Below are positions 22,306 to 27,272 of a stretch of DNA of 27,272 bases, in pieces. The translations under genes were made by a program, and so were the position numbers. Every line of letters begins with the position of its first letter. The stretch's first letter is position 1. The DNA comes from an uncultured Collinsella sp. (GTDB taxonomy: Bacteria; Actinomycetota; Coriobacteriia; Coriobacteriales; Coriobacteriaceae): contig UQHO01000029.1 in NCBI GenBank assembly GCA_900540995.1, forward strand, positions 1-27,272, read 5' to 3'. The notes under the pieces are model-generated. The model ran no database searches. It was not told where the DNA came from and was given only the letters and a program-made list of their open reading frames with translations.

Positions 22306-24336
22306 GTGGCAAACGAAAACGATTACGATGGCGGCGAGATTAAGATTCTCGAAGGTCTCGAGGCCGTTCGTAAGCGCCCGGGCATGTATATCGGCTCGAC
22401 GAGCGCCAGCGGTCTGCATCACCTGGTGTGGGAGATCGTTGACAACTCCGTCGACGAGGCCATGGCCGGTTTCTGCACCGAGATCCAGGTGACGGTCCAC
22501 GCCGACAACTCCATCACGGTCGTCGACAACGGGCGCGGCATCCCCGTCGACGAGCACCCTGTTAAAAAGATCCCGACGCTCGAGGTCGTCATGACGATCC
22601 TGCACGCCGGCGGTAAGTTCGATAACTCGGCCTATAAGGTCTCGGGTGGCCTGCACGGCGTGGGCATCTCCGTCGTCAACGCGCTGTCCAAGCGCGTGGT
22701 CGTTCAGGTTCGTCGCGATGGCAACACCTACGAGATGGAGTTCTCGCGCGGCAAGACCGTCAAGAAGATGGAGGTCGTGGGCACCTCGGATTCGACGGGC
22801 ACCACCGTCACCTTCTGGCCCGACGACGAGATCTTCGAGACCTGCGTCTACGATTTCGATACACTGCACAACCGTCTGCAGGAGACGGCGTTCCTCAATA
22901 AGAACCTCAAAATCGTGCTGACCGACGAGCGCGATGCGACTCCCCACGTGGAGGAGTTTTGCTACGAGGGCGGCATCACCGACTTCGTCAAGTTCCTCAA
23001 CGAGGGCAAGGACGTCCCCGAAGCCTTTAAGGAGCCCATCTACATCGAGGGCAAATCGGACCCGGACGCGCCTGTGACCAAGATGGGCGAGGTCGAGGTT
23101 TCCCTGCAGTGGAATAGCGGCTACGGCGAGAACGTCATGTCGTTTGCCAACGACATCTACACTCCCGAGGGCGGCATGCACCTTGAGGGCTTCCGCACCG
23201 CGCTCACCCGCGTGATCAACGACTACGCGCGCAAACAGAACCTGCTCAAGGAAAAAGACGCCAACCTGACCGGCGACGATGTGCGCGAGGGCCTTTCGGC
23301 CGTTATCTCGGTCAAGCTGCCCGATCCGCAGTTTGAGGGGCAGACCAAGGCCAAGCTCGGTAGCTCCTATATGCGCGCGCTCACGCTCAAGATCGTGACC
23401 GACGGCCTCGCCGATTACCTCGAGGAGCATCCCAAGCCCGCTCGCGAGATCGTCAAGAAGGCGCAACAGGCCTGCAAGGCGCGAAACGCTGCCCGCAAGG
23501 CGCGCGAGGCGACCCGTCGCAAGAGCCTGCTCGAGACGGCGTCCCTGCCCGGTAAGCTCGCTGACTGCTCGGTACGCGATGCCGAGCTGACCGAGCTCTT
23601 CATCGTAGAGGGCGACTCGGCAGGCGGTTCGGCCAAGGACGGCCGTCGCCGAGACATCCAGGCGATTCTGCCCCTGCGCGGCAAGATTCTGAACGTCGAG
23701 CGCGTTGGTGACCATCGTGCGTTCTCGAGTGACACCATCCAGTCGCTGATTACCGCGATCGGCTGCGGCGTCACGACGAGCGCCGGCGACGGCGGCGACT
23801 TCGATATCACCAAGGCGCGCTACCACAAGATCATCATCATGACCGATGCAGACGTCGACGGTGCGCACATCCGCATCCTGCTGCTGACGTTCTTCTACAA
23901 GTACATGCGTCCGCTGATCGATGCCGGCTACGTCTATGTTGCCTGTCCGCCCATCTTTGGCATTAAGGTGCGCAACAAGATCCACTACGTGTATCCCAAC
24001 GGCCGCCAGCCCGAAGACGAGATCCTGCGCGACACCATCCAGAGTCTGGGCCTGAACCCTGACGACAACGACGAGGACGGCAAGGCCAAGGACGGCAAGA
24101 TCACCAAGAAGCGCAAGGGCTATACCGTCCAGCGCTACAAGGGCCTGGGCGAGATGGACCCCAAGCAGCTTGCCTCGACGACGATGGACCCCAAGACCCG
24201 CATCCTGCAGCGCGTATCGATCGAGGACGCCGTGGTGGCAGACCGCGCCGTGCGCGAGCTGATGGGTTCCGAGGTCGGCTATCGCCGTGAGTACATCGAG
24301 AAGCACGCACATGATGCACGATTCCTTGACGCTTAA
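22306..24336 (+). CDS. gyrB: DNA gyrase subunit B
   Basis: The protein has 676 residues from the GTG at 22306, with AAGGAGG four bases upstream; an upstream TTG in frame lies before the ribosome-binding site and is rejected. GyrB supplies the ATPase that drives negative supercoiling. The GHKL ATPase domain shows EIVDNSVDEAMAGF, DNGRGIPVDEHP and GGLHGVGISVVNAL. The transducer domain carries the QTKAKLGSS motif. The TOPRIM domain has EGDSAGGSAKDGRRRDIQAI, PLRGKILN and MTDADVDGAHI, and the end has QRYKGLGEMDPKQL. Between the TOPRIM strand and QRYKGLGEM there is a longer than usual acidic/basic loop (PDDNDEDGKAKDGKITKKRK). It is followed by gyrA after 11 bases, clearly one operon. Confidence 0.97.
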   Translation: MANENDYDGGEIKILEGLEAVRKRPGMYIGSTSASGLHHLVWEIVDNSVDEAMAGFCTEIQVTVHADNSITVVDNGRGIPVDEHPVKKIPTLEVVMTILHAGGKFDNSAYKVSGGLHGVGISVVNALSKRVVVQVRRDGNTYEMEFSRGKTVKKMEVVGTSDSTGTTVTFWPDDEIFETCVYDFDTLHNRLQETAFLNKNLKIVLTDERDATPHVEEFCYEGGITDFVKFLNEGKDVPEAFKEPIYIEGKSDPDAPVTKMGEVEVSLQWNSGYGENVMSFANDIYTPEGGMHLEGFRTALTRVINDYARKQNLLKEKDANLTGDDVREGLSAVISVKLPDPQFEGQTKAKLGSSYMRALTLKIVTDGLADYLEEHPKPAREIVKKAQQACKARNAARKAREATRRKSLLETASLPGKLADCSVRDAELTELFIVEGDSAGGSAKDGRRRDIQAILPLRGKILNVERVGDHRAFSSDTIQSLITAIGCGVTTSAGDGGDFDITKARYHKIIIMTDADVDGAHIRILLLTFFYKYMRPLIDAGYVYVACPPIFGIKVRNKIHYVYPNGRQPEDEILRDTIQSLGLNPDDNDEDGKAKDGKITKKRKGYTVQRYKGLGEMDPKQLASTTMDPKTRILQRVSIEDAVVADRAVRELMGSEVGYRREYIEKHAHDARFLDA

Positions 24337-24347
24337 GAGGAGGTAAC

Positions 24348-27095
24348 GTGGCAGACGATATCAACAATAACGAGGGTATGGGCGAGGCCGGCGATGCCGG
24401 CATGCCCGACGATCTGAAGCGCCTGCTTGCCCGCGCTGAGCAGGGCGAGGACGGCGATCCTGACGCCTATAACCCCGATGCCGATGATGACGAGGAAGAG
24501 GACGACGACGGTGAGCTCGAGGAGAGCTTTGGCGAAGTCGATCGTGGCGCCTCGGCCGGCGAGGATATCAACGGCGGCCAGCTCCAGATTTCGGAGTTTG
24601 GCCGCGAGATGAAGCAGTCGTTTATCGAGTATTCGATGTCGGTCATCACGGCGCGCGCCCTGCCGGACGTGCGCGATGGCTTAAAGCCGGTGCACCGCCG
24701 CATCCTGTACGCGATGAACGAGAGCGGCATCTACCCCAACCGCCCGCACAAGAAGTCGGCCTGGACGGTCGGCGAAGTTATCGGTAAGTACCACCCGCAC
24801 GGCGATTCCGCGGTCTACGAGGCCATGGTCCGCCTGGCGCAGTGGTTCTCCATGCGCACGCCGCTCATCGACGGTCACGGCAACTTCGGTAACATCGACG
24901 GCGACGGCGCGGCAGCCATGCGTTACACCGAGAGCCGCCTGGCCAAGCCCGCCATGGAACTGCTGCGTGACCTGCAGAAGGATACCGTCGACTGGCAGCC
25001 CAACTACGACGAATCGCTCGCCGAGCCCGTGGCACTGCCTGCGCGCTTCCCCAACCTGCTGGTCAACGGTAGCCAGGGCATCGCCGTCGGCATGGCCACC
25101 AACATCGCCCCGCACAACCTCACCGAGGCGATCGAGGCCACCTGTTACCTGATCGACAACCCCGACGCCACCGTCGACGAGCTCATGCAGATCATGCCCG
25201 GTCCGGACTTCCCCACCGGCGCCATCATCATGGGCAGCGCCGGCATTAGGCAGAGCTACGAGACCGGCCGCGGCTCCATTACCGTGCGCGCCAAGGCTCA
25301 CGTGGAGTCCACCAAGACCGGCCGCAGCCGCCTGGTCTTTACCGAGATTCCCTACATGGTCAACAAGGGCACCCTGCAGGAGAAGATCGCCCAGCTCGTC
25401 AACGACAAGCGCATCGAGGGCATCTCGGATATGCGCGATGAGTCCAACCAGAAGGGTATCCGTCTGGTCATCGAACTCAAGAAGGGCGTCATCCCGCAGG
25501 TCGTGCTCAACAACCTGTACAAGTACACCTCGCTGCAGACGACCTTCGGCGCCAACAACCTGGCGCTCGTCAACGGCGTTCCCAAATGCCTGAGCCTGCG
25601 CGAGATGCTGCAGCACTACATCGACCACCAGGTCGACGTCGTCACCCGACGCACCCGCTTCGACCTTAAGAAGGCCCAGGCCCGCGCGCATATCCTCGAG
25701 GGCTACCTGATGGCCCTTGACCATATCGACGAGGTCATCAGCATCATCCGTTCCTCGCAGACCGACTCCGAGGCCAGCAGCCGCCTGATCGAGCGCTTTG
25801 GCTTTACGCCCGAGCAGACCACGGCCATCCTCGAGATGAAGCTGCGCCGCCTGACCGGCCTGGAGCGCGACAAGATTCAGGAAGAGCTGGACGGTCTGCG
25901 CCGCGCCATCGCCTACTACGAGGACCTGCTGGCGCACGAGGAGAAGATCCTGGGCGTCATCAAGGAAGAGATGCGCGAGATCTCCAAGAAGTTTGGCGAT
26001 AAGCGCCGCACCGAGATCAGCCAGGTCGAGAAGGACCTGGATGTGGAGGACCTCATCGCCGACGAGGACATGGTCGTGACCATCACCCACACCGGCTATG
26101 TGAAGCGTATCCCGGTGGCTGCCTATCGCGCCCAGAAGCGCGGCGGCAAGGGCGTGTCGGGCGTCAACCTCAAAGAGGACGATGTCATCGACGAGATGTT
26201 CATCGCGTCCACGCACGAGTACGTGCTGTTCTTCTCGAGCAAGGGCAAGGTCTATCGCCTGAAGGTGCACGAGCTGCCGGTCGGCACGCGCCAGGCGCGC
26301 GGCACCGCGATCGTCAACCTGCTGCCCTTCGAGGAAGGCGAGAAGATCGCGAGCGTCATCAGCTGCCGCGAGTTCCCCGCCGACGAGTTCCTGATGTTTG
26401 CCACCAAGAGCGGCATGGTCAAGAAGACTGTGATGAGCGCCTATGACCGCAGCCGTCGCGACGGCCTGATCGCCATCAACCTGAGGGATGACGACGCGCT
26501 GCTCGCTGTGCGCCGTGTGCGCGAGGGTGACAAGATCATCATGGCCACCACCGCGGGCAAGGCGATCATGTTCCCCGAGGACCAGGTGCGCGCCACCGGT
26601 CGCGATACCAGCGGCGTTCGCGGCATCGGCATGAAGGACAGCGTGAGCGTTCTGGGTATGGAGGTCACCAACGGCAACGGCGACCTGTTCGTCATCACCG
26701 AGCGCGGCTACGGCAAGCGCACACCGGTCGCGGACTACCCGGAGCAGAACCGCGGCGGCCAGGGCGTCTACACCATCCAGATGACCGAGCGCAAGGGCAA
26801 CCTCGCGGCCATGAAGACGGTGGGCCCGCAGCACGAGCTGTTCATCGTGACGGAAGGCGCGACGGTCATTCGCGTCAAGACCGACGAGATCAGCCAAACC
26901 GGCCGAGCCACCCAGGGCGTCAAGATGATGACCGTCGACGACAACGACCGCGTATGCGCCGTAGCCCGCATGACGGCGGCCAAAGAAAAGCCCGAAGGCG
27001 AAGGCACCGAGGATGCAGCCGCAACTAGCACCGAGGAAGCCCCCGTCGACCTAGGCGACGGCAACGACATACCAGAGGATCTCCTAGACGAGTAA
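24348..27095 (+). CDS. gyrA: DNA gyrase subunit A with acidic N-terminal extension
   Basis: The protein has 915 residues from a GTG with a perfect AGAGGAGGTAAC site. GyrA cuts and rejoins DNA through its active tyrosine. That residue is Tyr193 (AAMRYTESR), equal to Tyr122 of E. coli, so about 71 extra residues precede the normal start. The extension is very acidic, with a run DADDDEEEDDDGELEE. The quinolone-determining region reads HPHGDSAVYEAMVRLAQ: the key Ser is present, and Glu at the second site is normal in many Gram-positive bacteria, so no resistance mutation is seen. The GyrA-box is QKRGGKG at about residue 596, followed by the beta-pinwheel repeats of the C-terminal domain. The tail is again acidic. 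Confidence 0.97.
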   Translation: MADDINNNEGMGEAGDAGMPDDLKRLLARAEQGEDGDPDAYNPDADDDEEEDDDGELEESFGEVDRGASAGEDINGGQLQISEFGREMKQSFIEYSMSVITARALPDVRDGLKPVHRRILYAMNESGIYPNRPHKKSAWTVGEVIGKYHPHGDSAVYEAMVRLAQWFSMRTPLIDGHGNFGNIDGDGAAAMRYTESRLAKPAMELLRDLQKDTVDWQPNYDESLAEPVALPARFPNLLVNGSQGIAVGMATNIAPHNLTEAIEATCYLIDNPDATVDELMQIMPGPDFPTGAIIMGSAGIRQSYETGRGSITVRAKAHVESTKTGRSRLVFTEIPYMVNKGTLQEKIAQLVNDKRIEGISDMRDESNQKGIRLVIELKKGVIPQVVLNNLYKYTSLQTTFGANNLALVNGVPKCLSLREMLQHYIDHQVDVVTRRTRFDLKKAQARAHILEGYLMALDHIDEVISIIRSSQTDSEASSRLIERFGFTPEQTTAILEMKLRRLTGLERDKIQEELDGLRRAIAYYEDLLAHEEKILGVIKEEMREISKKFGDKRRTEISQVEKDLDVEDLIADEDMVVTITHTGYVKRIPVAAYRAQKRGGKGVSGVNLKEDDVIDEMFIASTHEYVLFFSSKGKVYRLKVHELPVGTRQARGTAIVNLLPFEEGEKIASVISCREFPADEFLMFATKSGMVKKTVMSAYDRSRRDGLIAINLRDDDALLAVRRVREGDKIIMATTAGKAIMFPEDQVRATGRDTSGVRGIGMKDSVSVLGMEVTNGNGDLFVITERGYGKRTPVADYPEQNRGGQGVYTIQMTERKGNLAAMKTVGPQHELFIVTEGATVIRVKTDEISQTGRATQGVKMMTVDDNDRVCAVARMTAAKEKPEGEGTEDAAATSTEEAPVDLGDGNDIPEDLLDE

Positions 27096-27107
27096 GTAGC
27101 CCTCTCT

Positions 27108-27116
27108 GGTTGAAAA
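27108..27116 (-). promoter_or_regulatory. Isolated DnaA-box-like word after gyrA
   Basis: The minus strand reads TTTTCAACC, one mismatch from the box seen at the origin, within the longer AGTTTTCAACC. It lies between the gyrA stop and its terminator. A single copy this far from the origin may be chance or a DnaA-titrating site. Confidence 0.3.
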
Positions 27117-27136
27117 CTATCAGCCCCCTTATATCG

Positions 27137-27169
27137 GCGGTCGGCGCACTGCGCGCCGACCGCTTTTTT
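27137..27169 (+). terminator. Terminator of gyrB-gyrA
   Basis: GCGGTCGGCGC (27137-27147) pairs with GCGCCGACCGC (27153-27163), an 11-bp stem with a five-base loop, followed by six T. It lies about 40 bases after the gyrA stop. Confidence 0.93.
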
Positions 27170-27241
27170 GAAAACCTTGGGATCAGCGTTCGCCCCGGCC
27201 GCGCGGCGGCATGTGAAGTCGATCGCGAGTTCCGCACGAGC

Positions 27242-27266
27242 CGGAGAGCACTTAATGTGCTCTCCG
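27242..27266. repeat. Inverted repeat at the window edge
   Basis: CGGAGAGCAC and GTGCTCTCCG flank a TTAAT loop, giving a perfect 10-bp stem. No T-run follows within the window. It could be part of a regulatory hairpin or a terminator for a gene beyond the edge; the rest of 27170-27241 shows nothing recognisable. Confidence 0.4.
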
Positions 27267-27272
27267 TGCGAG

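Noticed and set aside
22255..24312. 685-codon open frame on the minus strand across gyrB
   Set aside because: It is an antisense shadow of gyrB and would run through a terminator; no domain is visible.
24795..24850. Possible quinolone-resistance change in GyrA (Glu at the second determining position)
   Set aside because: Glu is the normal residue there in many Gram-positive bacteria, and the key Ser is unchanged.
24681..26897. 738-codon open frame on the minus strand across gyrA
   Set aside because: It is the antisense shadow of a conserved high-G+C gene; its composition (His/Asp/Leu/Val-rich, no motifs) is typical of such shadows.
1..27272. CRISPR arrays, insertion sequences, tRNA or rRNA genes
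   Set aside because: No regularly spaced repeats, transposase motifs, terminal inverted repeats or RNA-gene signatures were seen in the window.

Overview
This window holds the chromosomal replication origin region of a GC-rich actinobacterial-type genome. Gene content points to the class Coriobacteriia, with Collinsella or a close relative as the best guess. That guess rests on the order rpmH / unknown ATPase / dnaA / dnaN / recF / DUF721 / gyrB / gyrA, a pair of WYL regulators, a very divergent DnaA and many GTG starts. The taxonomic call is inference, since no rRNA gene is present.

Left flank (1-9,500). A small one-pass membrane protein follows a 1,058-residue membrane protein on the minus strand. 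The large protein carries the two halves of an M28 peptidase fold, split by about 670 low-complexity residues, and most of its metal ligands look lost. Divergent from it are two overlapping WYL-domain regulators (PafB/PafC-like). They converge on a minus-strand pair, ddl (D-Ala-D-Ala ligase) and a DinG-type helicase with a 3'-5' exonuclease domain. rlmN follows on the plus strand.

Left origin arm (10,800-15,900, all minus). The order is rpmH-rnpA-yidD-yidC-khpB-rsmG-parA-parB plus a small membrane protein. Three perfect parS sites lie between rsmG and parA at an exact 39-bp period. Much of the parB-parA-rsmG block is visibly more AT-rich than its surroundings.

Origin (15,900-19,430). Two DnaA-box clusters flank a two-gene unit: an unrecognised 423-residue protein and dnaA. 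The unknown protein has a GHKL/HATPase ATP-binding domain, a long Gln/Met/Pro-rich linker and a C-terminal winged helix. The boxes follow TTTTCAACA rather than the classical TTATCCACA, and the DnaA DNA-recognition motif is correspondingly altered (RNHSTV instead of RDHTTV). The dnaA-dnaN spacer has a tandem box pair, a run of DnaA-trio motifs and an AT-rich stretch, as expected of an unwinding site.

Right arm (19,431-27,272, all plus). dnaN, recF and a DciA-like DUF721 gene end at a strong terminator. gyrB and gyrA follow and end at a second terminator. Most genes run away from the origin, co-directional with replication; rlmN and the WYL pair are the exceptions. The most interesting unexplained element is the origin-embedded ATPase/winged-helix gene directly upstream of dnaA.
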